From positions 20,212,072-20,276,071 of the forward strand of contig OU342815.1 in the NCBI GenBank assembly GCA_910591455.2: a DNA stretch of 64,000 bases, read 5' to 3'. Both the position numbers and the translations under genes were made by a program. Under the pieces are notes generated by a model, which ran no database searches, had not been told where the DNA came from, and worked only from the letters and a program-made list of their open reading frames with translations. Source of the DNA: Pholis gunnellus (taxonomy: Eukaryota > Chordata > Actinopteri > Perciformes > Pholidae). Positions 25,006 through 38,500 of this stretch are shown piece by piece. Positions within the stretch are counted from its first letter, which is position 1. Every line of letters begins with the position of its first letter.

Positions 25006-26561
25006 CGAACTTGACTTTAGGTTCGAGCGGAGGATGCAGACTCAATCGGCACACGAGAAAAAAAGATTTTTCTCGCTGCGCAAAACTGTTTTTCATCTGG
25101 CGTCACTGGAAGTGGAGAGGGATGTCTGGAGGTGATGTTTGCATCACGGTCTCGATCTCTTTCTCTGTTGTTTTTTTTCCCTATTGTGTCAGATTCTCTG
25201 TCACTCTCACCTCTCTCTCTCTCTCCCCCTTCCTCCCCCTCTCACACATCTCAGTTTCATTCTGTTTCTCCTATTTATTGTGTCCTTCTCTGGCACTGCC
25301 TGTCCTCCGAAGGGTTTCACTGTTCCTGTCTCTTTCTCAGATGTATTTATTTTCCTCCCACTTGGACATCCTTCTCTTCCCCCTTCTCATTATCCCCCAC
25401 TCTTTTGCAGCCACTTCATTTTTCATTTAAACACCTTTTCTCCTGCTCTCTTTCTCACACACACACACACGCCTTTCCTTCTCAGTTAGATGGAAGTGGT
25501 AGCTCGTCTCCTCCTCCTCCTCCTCCTCCTACCTACCACAGTGCCTATTATATCTGTCATCATCTCCTTCTAGCATAAGCCAGCAGCCTCAGGGTCCAAC
25601 AGAACAGGCCAAGTCAATCATACACTCACGGACATAAACGCACGCACCTGTAAAACACATATCCCAAGTTATTCACACCCGCTATTAACCTCGTGCTCCG
25701 GCACACACACACACACTCCCTACAAGCTCGGCGAGCTCCGCTATGTCCTTCCAGCATCGCTGTCACTGCCTGATTAGCGAATCTACCGGCGCCAACACAA
25801 ACATGTTTCCTCCTATTACACATCATGTCACGCTGTTTCCTAATCACAACCACTTGCAGTTTCTGGACACACGCGGAGCAGAAACCTGCAATAAAAGAGG
25901 AATGTGCACCTGAGCTTAGGGACGTGTGCAGCCGAGGAATAGTGAGCAGAAGTTAAGCTCAAACTCTGTGTGTATCATGCAAGTACTGCAGTGTATTAAT
26001 GCATAAATGTAAAATGAACATGCAACACATTATTTCCCACACAAGTAGTTTACTCTGAATTCTTCTACGGCCCAGAGAAGTAGCTAGATAATAGAATACA
26101 TCTTCAGCAAATTGGGTATTAAAAACAGTAAGACAGGATCCTCCTGTAGCTGTAAATGTGCCGATCCTGACTTGTGTCACTGAGGCCGGTGGTCTTACCT
26201 TCAGCGCCCGGCAGCAGAAAGACAGCAGAGGTATCCAGAGAGAGGCTGAGATCCTGCACGCAACACTGGATTTGTTGTTCAACTATTGTTTCCCAGCCAG
26301 CTCCTCTCTCCTCCTGTTTCTACCTCTCTCACACACACACACAGATTGTCTGAGTGCTATTCTCTCCTCCCTCTCTCTCTCTCTCTCACCTCCTCTCTCT
26401 CTCTCTCTTTTCTGTCCCACAGTCACACTCTCTCACTTTCACTTCAACAGGGAAATCACCAGAAAGAGGGAGCAGCCTGGATGCTCTGCCTGTGAGGACG
26501 GTCGTCACATGTGGATCGTGACACAGCAATCATATATCATACGCCCTTTCTCTCGCTCTCT

Positions 26562-26566
<5 letters not shown>

Positions 26567-26600
<34 letters not shown>
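26567..26600. repeat. (CA)n microsatellite
   Basis: About 16 CA units following a CT-rich stretch. Confidence 0.9.
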
Positions 26601-26601
<1 letters not shown>

Positions 26602-26810
26602 AGCTGACGTACCGACACGCTCCACAGCGGCAAATGGGAATTCCAGCCCTGGGCGACTCTGCTGGTCCCATCAGGAGAGAGCTGACCAAAAGCTGCAGCC
26701 AGTTTTACGAGGTCAGGGTTATAAAACTGTTAGCAGATTTGGTTTATTTAAAAACAACTGGCCCCCGTGGCCTTCCTCTTCACGCGCTTTCTCCAACCAT
26801 GACATGAGGG

Positions 26811-26896
26811 GTGGGGGGGGGGGGGTGGGGGGTGGGGGGGGGTGGGGGGTGGGGGGGGTGGGGGGGGGGCGTGCAGGTGGGGTGGGTGAGGGGAAG
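26811..26896. repeat. G-rich (GGGGGGT)n tract
   Basis: Runs of 6-13 G separated by single T over about 60 bp, followed by GGTGGGGTGGG. It contains many overlapping G-quadruplex patterns on the plus strand. Confidence 0.9.
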
Positions 26897-28199
26897 GAAG
26901 TGAGAAAAGAAAAGGAGAGGAGTTAAATAACTCACCTCAGCGATCGTCTCCTGATGGGAGCATCTGTGCCTTAAGTAGTTTTAATGCGGTTGAGACTGTG
27001 ACGTTGGGATATCCTCCACCTGCAAGTTAAAGTTATATACATGTTAAATATATCATCATAAGAAAAGCAAGCAGCTTACAGCATGTTCAACTTCACTCAT
27101 CATGAAAGTTTTACAAATGTTCAGAATTACACCCAAATGAACAGGTCATTTCTCAAACACTAAAAAAAAAAGAAGCAATTGCATTCATCACTCACTTTTA
27201 AAAAAAATATACAAGACCCAGTGGGTCAACTGTTAGTACACTACTCACTCGGTGGATATTTCATTTTGGATTATTTGTCTTCATCTGTAAACAATTATAT
27301 GACGGTGCTGTGCCTGTATGATTGGAAGCGATAGAGCCCAGCAGCGTAGCGGAGTAGATCCAAACTGTAACGGCCTCATCCGTCATTCTCACATGGCTCA
27401 ACGTGAAGACAGACACCCTGAAGATAGAGAGGGGACAAAGCATGATGAATGGGAAGCTAATAACGAGGGAGGCATCACCGTTAACCCCGGGACAATGAGC
27501 GATACGTTTTATCTAAGGCTGCGCGCACGACCGCTGCCAAATTATTGCAATGTATTACGTCAGCCGCTTTGCTTCCCTCTCAGCATTTCTGGAATGTTTT
27601 GCAGGTTTTGGTGGGTTTATTCTAAACAGTTTTGAGTTACCAACATGAGATGAGTGATATCAAAAACTGACACTGATGGCAAAGGTGTGTAATCCTCTAA
27701 TTGAGTTGCGGAAAGAAGAACACACAGCCAGACAAACAAGTCACATCATCTGGTGCCTGAGCATGCATTCTTTCAACGTGCCTCACACAGACGAGAAGAG
27801 GGGAGCGGGTTGGGGAGGGCACAACATGACAAACTAATGTATTTTCTCGTACATGACAAAGTAATTTATCTTTATAGCCCTGATTCAATGACAAAAGAGC
27901 GGTCAAACTGTGTGGGTAGAACAATGAGGGCCGTGCCAAAATAGGTGATAAAGAATAACATGAGCTGTGTGAGGCGGACCGCATATGTTCAGACACTCAT
28001 TGTATCAAAAACACACGCACACAAACACACACACACGCACACAAACACACACACGTCCTGGTATGCAGAGTCAAAACTCTCGGGGGAAATAAGGGGAGCA
28101 AGCGCCACACTAAGTAGGACTTAGTGGGTCAAAAGTTTAAGAAGCACAATTACCTGAAAGACCTCGGCTGACCCCCAAATTTCTCACCTTCTGTTCCCT

Positions 28200-28232
28200 C
28201 ACACCCGCACACACACACACACACACACACAC
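28200..28232. repeat. (CA)n microsatellite
   Basis: About 15 CA units. Confidence 0.85.
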
Positions 28233-30379
28233 ACCTTCGACAGCGGCGATTTACAGCCAGCAGCAGGAGAGGTTGAAAACTTATACGCCACCAACAGGCT
28301 CCTAAAGAGAAAGAGAGGGAGAGATCCACGTAAGCACAGTTTTGTATTTTGAATACCCTTTCAGGCATTGTAAATGATCACCACTGCGAACAGTGTCAAA
28401 TTAAACGGCCATTACTCACCTGGACAGAATCTGCCCGCCCCTCCTTGGCTTACTCAGCTTGTGTCCACATGAGGGGTGGTGACAGGGAGTAAATGGCTTC
28501 AGATAATGTATCATAATATCACATTAAGGAAACGGTCAACGCGGCCAAATGTGAATCCCATATGCGGCGGGGAGGAAGGGCGGGAAGGGAGGCGGAGAGC
28601 GGGGGGAAAAAAGCCAGGAGACAGCAGATATATTGAGCAAAAGGAGGGGATTCACCGAGAGGACATACCACCGCAAAAGCAGCTCCCTGACAACTTGCGA
28701 GGACACTTTCCCTTTCTGCAGCGATAGCGGGTAAATGGACAGCAATAAAAAGCTAATTAATGCCATCCATATATGTAATAAAAACCCCTTTACTTAAGTC
28801 CATCTCAGGGATGTGTGACTGCCTGGTTAGCATTTTGGACCCAGTGTCCATTCACACTAGTGGTTAGGCCAAAGGTCAGGCTGCACCCTCGTTTCATCGG
28901 CGTATATAAGCCGGTGACTATAAAGAGTGTGATGCTGCAGTTGTCCCTGTCTTGATGTGAGTCCCACCTTGGCTGTAGGCAGTCAAACATGCTGTGCACC
29001 GACAACTGAGATGTGACTGGACCTGACGTGACACGAGTCATCATCTCATCAGAAGGGGGATTAGCAGGGCAGGGTCAGATCACAGCTCAGTCACACCTGA
29101 GTCACACACACTCGCTGGCCTTTGGGCAACACGGCGTCCCAACACCAGTCACGTTTAGCTTTGTTCCGTTGTGCGAGAATTTGGGCTGACACAATAGTAC
29201 AACTCTGGTCCCCCACTTGAAGAGTTAAATATCTCTCCCTGTCAGTTTTCATCTATAGCTCTCAGTTCTTTCCTTCAGTGCAGGAGAGCTTTCGAGCCGG
29301 TTCGTGTTATCTGTGAGGGGTACAAAGCTGCGGACCGACTGATGTTGCACCAGACATATTCCGTCTTCATTTGGATGATTGATCGCCAACCTTATTTTAA
29401 GCTACATGGAAAAAGGGGATCATTTTAGAAGATTTATGTGGACCGGTGCGCAAAAAGAAAAAGGCGTTTGCCTCAAAAATGGTCTCCGCTGGGAGCCAAA
29501 AGCCTCTCAAAAAAAGTCCCATAGTTGTGATTTACAGCCAGTGTAGAATAACTTTCTCTTCTCTTGACCAGGTAAAGTATTGTCATAGCAGCTGTCAAAG
29601 ACAACTGATGTTTGATGAGTGTACCAGGTCTGGTTCTGGAGTTCAGATGGGAATCACAGTTAGCCAGTACAAGTGCTCAGAATCAGGGGATCATGCCTCG
29701 TACAGGAATAAAACACCGGCATCAAAGAGAGGCTTAGGACACAGTGAGTGCAGACCACAGCCTAGCTAATGATCTTAACACTCATTTACACACACACACG
29801 CACAAACACACGGAGCCGTGTGCATGATATTGCATGTGGGATGAGATCAGCAGCCCTGGGCGGGCGGGCGGTGGGCGGTGGGCGGGGGGGGGTTCGTGGA
29901 GAGAGACAGGGATGAAAGAGAGAACGTGAAAAATTCAGAGACAGAGATAGAAGGAGATATGGAATAATGAGAGAGCAGCTAAGTGGTTCCCCATGTGCAC
30001 CTGGGGCAGTGGCTGACCCTGTAAAGCGGGGTCTAAGCTTTAGCCCTCTCTCCCTCCACCCCTCTCCCCGTGCCAATGCCCCATAGGCACTGAGGAATCA
30101 CTGGAATGAGGGAGAGCAGCCAAAAACAGTCTGCTAAACTCTCTTCATCTCTATAGAAGTGCCGTTACAGAGGGCCTCCAGTTGCAGATGGAGAACACTT
30201 AGCGGGCTGCTCCATCTCTTCAACAGCCCTCCTGGGACGCTGAAGGGCTCTGACCGGCTGACTTCTTTATGTGACATGCCAACAGGCAGGTAAGTCACCA
30301 ATTTTAACAATTTTAGCATCGTCATTGTGAGCATATTAGCCTGCTAATAGTAGCATTTATTTCAAAGCACGACTGTGCT

Positions 30380-30613
30380 TCACAGAGCTGCTGGCATGGC
30401 TGTAGAGTCTTCAGCCTCGGTTATACCTTCCGCAAGGACAGTCGCACAGAATAGAATCACGACGAGGAAACATTTTTTATATCCCATGGAGGTTCTCTCC
30501 TCGCTGCAAACCAACATTCTCAAAGCTCCACAGAGTTCTCCATTTTCTTCAACCATCGCGTCCACATAGTTAGAATAATGTTGGATGTGCACGGACAGGT
30601 GACACCCTACCAC
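30380..30613 (-). CDS. Candidate small secreted-peptide gene (weak)
   Basis: Not recognised. A 77-codon minus-strand frame has a strongly hydrophobic segment at residues 48-61 preceded by MGYKKC and followed by an acidic stretch. Starting at the internal Met (30487) this gives a 35-residue peptide with a classic signal-peptide look (KK, then FLVVILFCATVLA). An AATAAA lies at 30361-30356, 18 bases past the stop. Upstream of the first ATG are a perfect CRE palindrome (TGACGTCA, 30640-30647) and an NRF1-like GCGCATGCG (30660-30668). Alternatively GAAG|GTATAA at 30427 could be a splice donor, making this the first exon of something larger. Chance is a serious alternative. Confidence 0.2.
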   Translation of the reverse strand: MVGCHLSVHIQHYSNYVDAMVEENGELCGALRMLVCSEERTSMGYKKCFLVVILFCATVLAEGITEAEDSTAMPAAL

Positions 30614-30639
30614 GCGGAAAAGTACAGAGTCAAATTATG

Positions 30640-30668
30640 TGACGTCACTTGCGACCCTCGCGCATGCG
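30640..30668. promoter_or_regulatory. CRE palindrome and NRF1-like site
   Basis: TGACGTCA at 30640-30647 and GCGCATGCG at 30660-30668, in a small CpG-containing patch. Both are consensus motifs of active vertebrate promoters. They could serve the candidate frame at 30380-30613 or an unmapped ndp 5' exon. Confidence 0.35.
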
Positions 30669-33140
30669 GCGAGCCTAAATCATGCTTTAGTCCGGTTCAT
30701 TATTCATCAAACCTGTTTTGAAAGGGGGAAATACATTGCATATACAGGCCCAAAAACAATCCCAAATGAGGGTTTCAAATTGTGAAATAATCAACTGAAG
30801 CAGCCAAATTAAAACATGAGACTTACACCGTGATATCAACTGACAGAAGCTCATTCAGAGTGAACTGTAGGGCCAAAAACTGCTGCTCTGGGGGAACAGT
30901 TCTGAGAAAAACATCTGAATGCAGGTGCTCTGTGATGTGTGTGTGTGTGTGTCTGTGTGCTTCCAGCTTTAGGATTTGTTGTCATGAGACAAGAAAGGCA
31001 TGCAGCCAGTAAACAGAGACTTTTCCCCTCTTGTTCTCAGATATCTGTTTAGACTTCATAGATTAGCCATGACTCCATCAGACTTGCATTAGGCCCTCTC
31101 ATGCCTGCACACAAACACACACGTACTTGCAAGTGCACAAACACACTCAGGTCCTCTCTACCCCAGAGACATTTATGAACTTCCTGTGTATCAGTTTTTA
31201 ACGTGCAGTGGTCCCGCGCAGAACAGCAGTAAAGTGGAGCGCAAACAACACAAGAGAACCAGATTCTTTATAACAAACCTCCATGTTCTGCTTCTGCTGC
31301 GTACAGACAGAGAGACGGCAGAAAGCAGTCACTCAACCAGATTCATGACAGCTTTATCCCTGCGTTTGGTGCAACGTTCGATTCACAAGTTAGTCAACGT
31401 GGTGGTTGCGTTTTGACAAATTGTTTCTGTAAACTACGCCAATGCCCTCCCCAATACTGCAGTTATCAGTGTACATTATATTTAGAATATATTCACTGCT
31501 TTACCTTGACATCAGACAGCCATTTGGGAACATTTAGGGAACTGAAGCCGTTACATCGCTGATGATATTGAAAAATACACAAAAATGAATAAAAATAAAG
31601 CCACCCTTTAATAAAGATCTTCTTGTCAAGAAATCTCATCAAAATAAAAAACTAAAAGTATTGTGCGTGTATCAAAGCTTGATATATCTTATTCCCTGTG
31701 CCATTTAGAGCTTTTGAAAACACATCAGTGAGTCTCGCTGTCCTTGGTTGGTCTTTTCATGAGATTCCGTGACCATTTCCCACTATAAATGAAAATCAAT
31801 ATACTATTTGTCTAAACCTAAAGGATGCTCTGCACACGATACCTTGCAACCATAACAGTCAAAGACCAACGATGAGGGTGCAACTCATTCAGTTTGCTGT
31901 TGCTGTGCCACAGAGCGTGACAGGGCAGAAAATGGGATGTGTGGGGCGCAAAGAGACGGCTGACGGGAGGGAAAGGAGCGGTGGACGAGGAGGTGTCGAA
32001 GTTCCTCCCTCTCCGTCCTCCCTCTCCCACGCCGCGCTTCACAAGGCAACAAAAAAGGCCAAGTACGCACTGCAGAAGCTCTCTGCCACCACCGACCGCA
32101 TCGACGTCACCCTTTGTGTTTTGGCAGTGGGTGACCGGGGAAGCTAATATTTTAGTATGTGTGAGAGCAGACAGAGAAGACCAGATAATGCCCGCAGTGA
32201 TGTAATGCACCGTTTCTGTGCTCCGTGTGAAGGGGGGGGAGAGGCAGGACGGGTGCATGATGTGTGTGTGCTGGTTACACAGAGAGGATTGGGTGGTTGA
32301 TTACCTAATGTTTGACTCATCCCCTTACAACGCAGGCTCTGGTTACAGTGGCGCCTCAACCTGACCAACCTGTGCCTTTTTATAACACTAACACTGCCAC
32401 ACACAGACAGTCAAACACATGCAGTTCCTTATAAATTAGACCTCACTGTTTGTTTTTATCTATTAATATAAGAGAATGAATCCCATCAGCAACAATACAC
32501 CACTAATAATAACTGACAATAAGCCTCAACACATCTCAAACAGGTGCAGAGGAGTGATAACCAAGAGGACATAAATTAACTTTATTTATTTTTCAACCTT
32601 TAACATGTGAGATTTAGCCCTGATGATAAACATATGAGGTCGTTGTGGCCTGGAAACAGCCCATCTATATGTGGTTTCCACACCTATTGGCTTCTGTCTT
32701 GTTGGTAGATGTAGCCAACTTAAGTCAACATAAACCACTAATGACTCATTCCAAGGACATTTCCCCCACTTATCTACTCAGTGTTGGAGGATACAGTGGA
32801 ATAGCCTGTCATCATAATGTGAGTGAGCGCACGCTGCCCAGAGCTGAAATATGGTTCTGCTTTAACGCCACCTGTCTTCTGCCATGTCTCAGAGGGCTTC
32901 ACGCTAACTTGTGTAAACACACGAGCACATCACAGAACGTCTCAGAACGTGTTCTCAGGTCATTCCTCCCCTAAAGCATACATTTACCAGTTTTGTGTTG
33001 AGACCTTTACCGCCAAATTATTCATATACAAGAAGACAAAACATGCACTTGCATCCCTTCCCCCCCTGTAGTCTCTTACACATCTCCATCATGGCACACA
33101 GAGAAAACACAGACGCTGGTTTAGCCGACAGACCATGTGC

Positions 33141-33146
33141 TTTAAT
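33141..33146 (-). terminator. efhc2: Possible efhc2 poly(A) signal ATTAAA
   Basis: Minus-strand ATTAAA 61 bases past the efhc2 stop codon. A canonical AATAAA lies further off near 32581; either may be used. Confidence 0.4.
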
Positions 33147-33206
33147 TGCAGAACAAGCAGTGTGTGTGTTCGAGAGGCAGAATCGTTTCACCTCCCACCT
33201 TGTTGC

Positions 33207-33335
33207 CTATGTTGTGGTGGTGGGCGTTGGGTCGCCGCTGTTGGAGGGAAAGCTGAATACATCCCTCAGAAGGAAAGAATAGTCGACGTTTTTCGCCGTA
33301 GCCCAAGGGGCGCCAGACCTGGCGTTCACATCAAA
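33207..33335 (-). CDS. efhc2: efhc2 exon 15 (C-terminus)
   Basis: Acceptor GTCTCCAG, then FDVNARSG; 42 residues and TAG. The KNVDYSFLLRDVFS segment aligns with the human C-terminal KYIDYWTFLKDAFG. A run of Thr-Pro codons ends the protein. Residues 704-745. Confidence 0.88.
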   Translation of the reverse strand, partial: FDVNARSGAPWATAKNVDYSFLLRDVFSFPSNSGDPTPTTTT

Positions 33336-34059
33336 CTGGAGACGACAGGAATACACAAGTCACTGCACAAGTCTGACTACATTTAAATATTTTGTTAATG
33401 TATTCTTTTATACGCCACTTTGGTTTTACACTTTACAGCTGTCCTTTGTTATTGTTTCTCTGTGATAGATATCTCCTTTATTTGTCTTACTCTGTTTTAG
33501 GTACTTTATACAGCTTGAAAAGCACCTTAAGATGTCTGTGTGTAACAAGCCTGCTGTGTAAATACCACTGCTTTGCTTAAAGTTCCAAAATATAGGGTTG
33601 CCCAATCCTCCATTAGACTGATTAAATCTCATACGCTAGGAAACAAAATTACATGGTTTTTTTAACATTACAGAACAAATTCAATTGAGCTATTTCTTTA
33701 GAGCAGGCCCAGAATTTAGTCCCAAGATTGTGAAATGTAAAAAACAGAAAAAAAGGAAATAATAGAGGTAATAAGAAAATTGGCCATACTAAACAGCATA
33801 TGGCTTGCAGCTAATGCCAGAAAGGCCCAGAGAGTAGCGAGTCAATCTGGGTCCATCAACATGACATTACTGTTGTGTCCTCACTGAGAGACACAACACA
33901 CCTTAGAACGTTTTAAGGAGGGCAAAGTCATTGAGCAGAGACTGAGAGACTAGTTTGGGCTGAGAATCCGGGAAGGCAAAGAGCAGCTGGAAACCGTGAC
34001 AGAGGCAAATGGAGAATGAAGTAAGCACTGCATCGGCATACACACACTCACACAGCCAA

Positions 34060-34127
<68 letters not shown>

Positions 34128-34133
34128 AGCCAA

Positions 34134-34164
<31 letters not shown>

Positions 34165-34354
34165 GACTCAGTCCACTTTCATGCTGTGCATGCAGGCCTC
34201 CCTTTGTTGTCGTGCCATGGTGTGTATATCTCTCCTGCTCACCTGTTTCTGCTTAGATTTGGCTTTGGCAAAGCATGCTAAATCAGCATTACATAGGAAA
34301 GATACAAATGCAAGAGAGAGGAACAAAGGAGCTACTTCCTTCCTTTTTGACCAC

Positions 34355-34425
<71 letters not shown>

Positions 34426-35530
34426 TCCTTCTCTCTCAAGTCCTTTTCAGTGCACAATAAATTGTCCTCCTGTCCATTTGAACATTCCTTCCCACTCACT
34501 TGGTTCTGCTTTTGGCTCACTTGTCCATTGAGTCATCGCAGGTAGGGGTACAATTTTGATTGATTTTCAATTTTAAAATCTGTGCACACACTGAGAAAGC
34601 ACTGCACTGTGCTTTGCTGATTCACTTTCATCTAAAAAGTTGTTCTCTCTCCCCACTTCTCTGCTACTTGTGTTTTGCATGTTGTACTGCCGCTCCCCTC
34701 TCTTACCTTTAACGCGTCTTCGGACATTACTGTGGGAGCAAGGTGCTCTACCCAGTTAATGCCAGCCAGGAAGGCATGGTAGTCAATCTCGTCCCCGTCT
34801 GCAAACCTACAGCAGACATGCATCCAGATATGAAACAGGTGCATACTGTTTAGAACTTCCACTTGATTTAAATGAAGCCATTTTGCTCTACTTCCAATAA
34901 ATCATCTTTTAGTGGTATTCCATCTAAATGCTGATTCAGAGATATTTCAACCAAGCCAAGAAAGAACTCTGGGCAAAGAACTGGACTTCACTTTACAATG
35001 AATGACATATTTCAAACCACTCTGTAAAATGCAGTGGAACCTTTGAACAGTTCTACCCTGAACTCTGCTGCGATTGGTGGGCTCTTACTTGCTGAGCAGA
35101 CCTCCGAGCAGCTTCTCAGGCAAAGGAAGGTGGAAGCCCTTACAGATGGTCCTCGTCTCCTTGGTGGAGAGACGACCGGTCCTGGAGACACAAAGAGAAG
35201 GAGAGACATCTGTATCAAACGTATAGAAAAGGGAAGCGAAAGTAAAACTAGGGGTTAGGACCATAAACTGTATATAAAGGATGACGTGGCTTTACTTTTG
35301 CACAGTGAAGATGGACCTATATATACAGTCAATGTCTGGCCGCTTGCCTATTTGTCGTGGCTTTTTTTTAATGGAGCTCCAGCAAAATACATGTGCTGAG
35401 GCTTGAATCTCACACAAGCAAATATGTCATCAGCAGCACATGAGTGGGCCTTTGTTGGGTTTTTAAAAAGCTATCATTTTTATATATAAATTTGTAGAAA
35501 AAATGTTCAAACTGAATTTGTATGAAAACA

Positions 35531-35589
<59 letters not shown>

Positions 35590-38500
35590 AGAAGTTGCTT
35601 GTCCTCTAAGACCATGAGTTGTTTTCCACAGTGATGCCAGGCGGCCCACAGGCCCATTCCTGTCGTGCCATCTTCATTACAGCAATGCTGATGAACAATT
35701 TGGCACTAACTCAGAGTGTCAACGCAGCCACATGGACATACAAGTCAGCTTAACCTTGTGGCACTGTGTGGCACCATCCATTTCCGCTGACCTCACCCAA
35801 GTTAAAGGTCTACTTTCGTATGGATGGCCGCCGGGTCCATGGAGCGTACAGGCATTAAACATGTGATGCTGTGCACGAATAAAGAAGGAAGGCACAAAGA
35901 CAGCGAGAGGCCGAGTATGTGTGTGTCCTCTGGTCTGCAGGGTCCATCTGGTTCCAATGCTCCACTCTCACACTACTGGAACTAATCGTTGCCCTGAGAT
36001 ATGGGGCCACTGACTGCACGATTGATGTCTTGTTGTGACGCTGCCTGCGTGTGTGTGTGTTTCTGCTACAGTATTTTGTGTGTGCGTGTGTGTGTGTGTG
36101 TGTGTGTGCGACCGCTTACTTTTGTAGGTCGCGGCTTGTGAAGGCTTTGTCCAATTCAGGGAACTCTTCAAAGGGCTTCTTCTTGAGGAAGTCCTGGGCC
36201 ACAGCCAGCATCAGGCCCACGTCGGCCTCAGGCTGCTCGCGCTCTGAGAAACTTCGGCCCAGCACCAGCACCTCGTGCTCCGACAGTCCGCAGTCCAGGC
36301 CTGTTAGCAGGCCCCTGTGGCGCATACAGGCTTATAAATACATTAACATACACAATCTGATAGGACGTAACCACATCTCACAGTCCTGACATTAAACCAA
36401 GAATGTATAGAATTTCTCTTTGCTTCCTTTTGTCACTTCCTCTCGTAATATTGACATCCTTTGAACTTTATCGTAATCACCACATGCATTTCGTATCTCA
36501 GCAAGTCTAACACTACCTAAGCTTCCCGCCACCTGTTCGATTTGTTCTTTTGTTAAACACACGATCGTTACCATTATAATGTTAACAGGATTTAAACTTC
36601 ATGATCAGATCTTAAATATGTACAGGTGGACTTAAATTTGAGTTATGGCTCCATCCATGTAGACTCATATTACTATATTATTGCAACGTGGGGTGTGCTG
36701 CACATATTGGCTGTATTACTGTACCTGAACGACTCATAGGAAATGAAGCCAGTGTTGCTGGGGTCACTGAGAGGCAGAAACCTCCTGATCTCACTCTGTT
36801 TCTCCTCCGGAATGGATCGTAGTTTGCTGAGGATGTTTCCCACGTTGGCTTTGGGGAACTTTAGACATTTACACACAAACATGCAACGGGGTATAGCATT
36901 ACGTAACACCAAGGAACGAGGGCTGTGTAATCATGTTAGCTCTGGCAACCTGCTCCAAAGACCACCACTGTTTAGAATACCTAAACCGTTGATACAAAAC
37001 CCCACATAAACCTCGGAAAACCACAGGAAAGCAATATCCCTGCTGCAGTTCCCTCCTTACCTCCTCAGCATGTTGCTCCATGTAGTTGAAGGTGTATTCA
37101 TCCGCATCCAGAACCTGGAAGAGCATACCGCTGAAGCAGAGGGTAGCTCCGACGTACAGATCCTGAGCTTTATAGTACTCAGACATCTCGCTCTTAAACA
37201 GCTCCTGGCCTGGCTTTTTTACACGACCACGCTGCAGGAACTTACCAGTAAGCATACCTGGGGCGTGATGTGTGAGAGAGGGAAGGAAGATGTTGACACA
37301 ATACTCATTTTATCAATTTCAATGACTCTTTTCACTTGGTCCACAGTTTGAATGCATTGGCCTTTTTTTCATCTTGGTTTCATACTAAATCGAATCAATA
37401 CTTATACTCTTGCATCATGTTACATCCTGTCAGGGGTTGGATATCTCATTTTGGAGCCATGCTGAACAGTCCTTGAACCCATGACATACTATTCATCTTA
37501 CATTGAAAAGAAATACTGTCAAATACTGATTTACAATGAAGGGAATATCTCCATCCCTGAAAAAAATGGGTCTATGAACATCTGTTTTCAAAAGAGTTTG
37601 GAAGTCTGAAAAACCTAATGTTTAACCGTTTTACCTGAGTTCTTCTGTGGTGTTTCAAACATACAGATGGAGTCATCGCAGAGATAGAAGGAGATGGTGA
37701 ACAGCCTGTCTCTGTCAATGGAATCGGTGGTGACCATCTTGGCACTGAAATTCAGCACACTGCAACTGGGGGGGGGGGGGGGGGGGGGGGGGGCATATAC
37801 ACAGCAGAGTTAAGGACTGCCACTAACACACACAGAGACACAAACGTTTCAGTAAGTAATTTGATTGTGACTGTGACTACAACTCATCCGACCTCGCCAG
37901 AAACTTGCGCAAATCTTTCTGTGAGGGCTTGGGCAGCAGGCCCTGGCAGGATCTTAGCGAGTCCTCCTCCGAGCCAAAGCCGTTGTAGGGGGGCACATAT
38001 CTTGGGGGCTTAGGGGCTGGGGGAACTTTGTACACCACTGGGGTGAAGTCCTCTGTAAGGAGGAAGGGGAAATAAAAGACAAAACACTTAAAAGAAGAAA
38101 GGAACGCAGGACGAGAGCTGAAATGATCAGAGGGCAGCGGGTAATCCATCCATGCAGGAGCACAGCAGCCTGGGTCTGACTGTAACCCTGAGCTGAACTC
38201 TGGCTGCTCAGAGTCAGACAGGACCCTCCATCACAGTGGCCTGTCACTGGGGGCTCTGCCTGGTTTACTACCGTGACTAACGCAGCAAGCCCCAAAACCT
38301 GCCCAAGGTGGCAGACACATCCAGGACCAGCTTGGGTTTCTCCTGCTTGTGGTCCCCAGTGCCTTTAACTGTGGAGGCATGGAGAAATACCAGTGCTGGG
38401 GGGGCCAGAGTATCTGATGACAGGCGGACAGTGGTGCTTTACGCTGTAAATGGCTCTTACATATCCTTCGACCAAGAAGCGACCAAAAGAAACACAACAT

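Larger units (their letters stand above)
33336..34706 (-). other. efhc2: efhc2 intron 14
   Basis: Contains a duplicated CA array (34042-34164) and a GT array (34358-34424). No exon seen. Confidence 0.85.
35182..36119 (-). other. efhc2: efhc2 intron 12
   Basis: Begins GTAAGCGGTCG, immediately followed by a CA array (36050-36109 on the plus strand as GT). Also holds a GT array at 35532-35586 and a 73-bp TIR mini-element (35262-35334). Confidence 0.9.

Noticed and set aside
31872..32258. Overlapping open frames on both strands
   Set aside because: Both strands open together through purine/pyrimidine-biased DNA, with no family match and no splice support.
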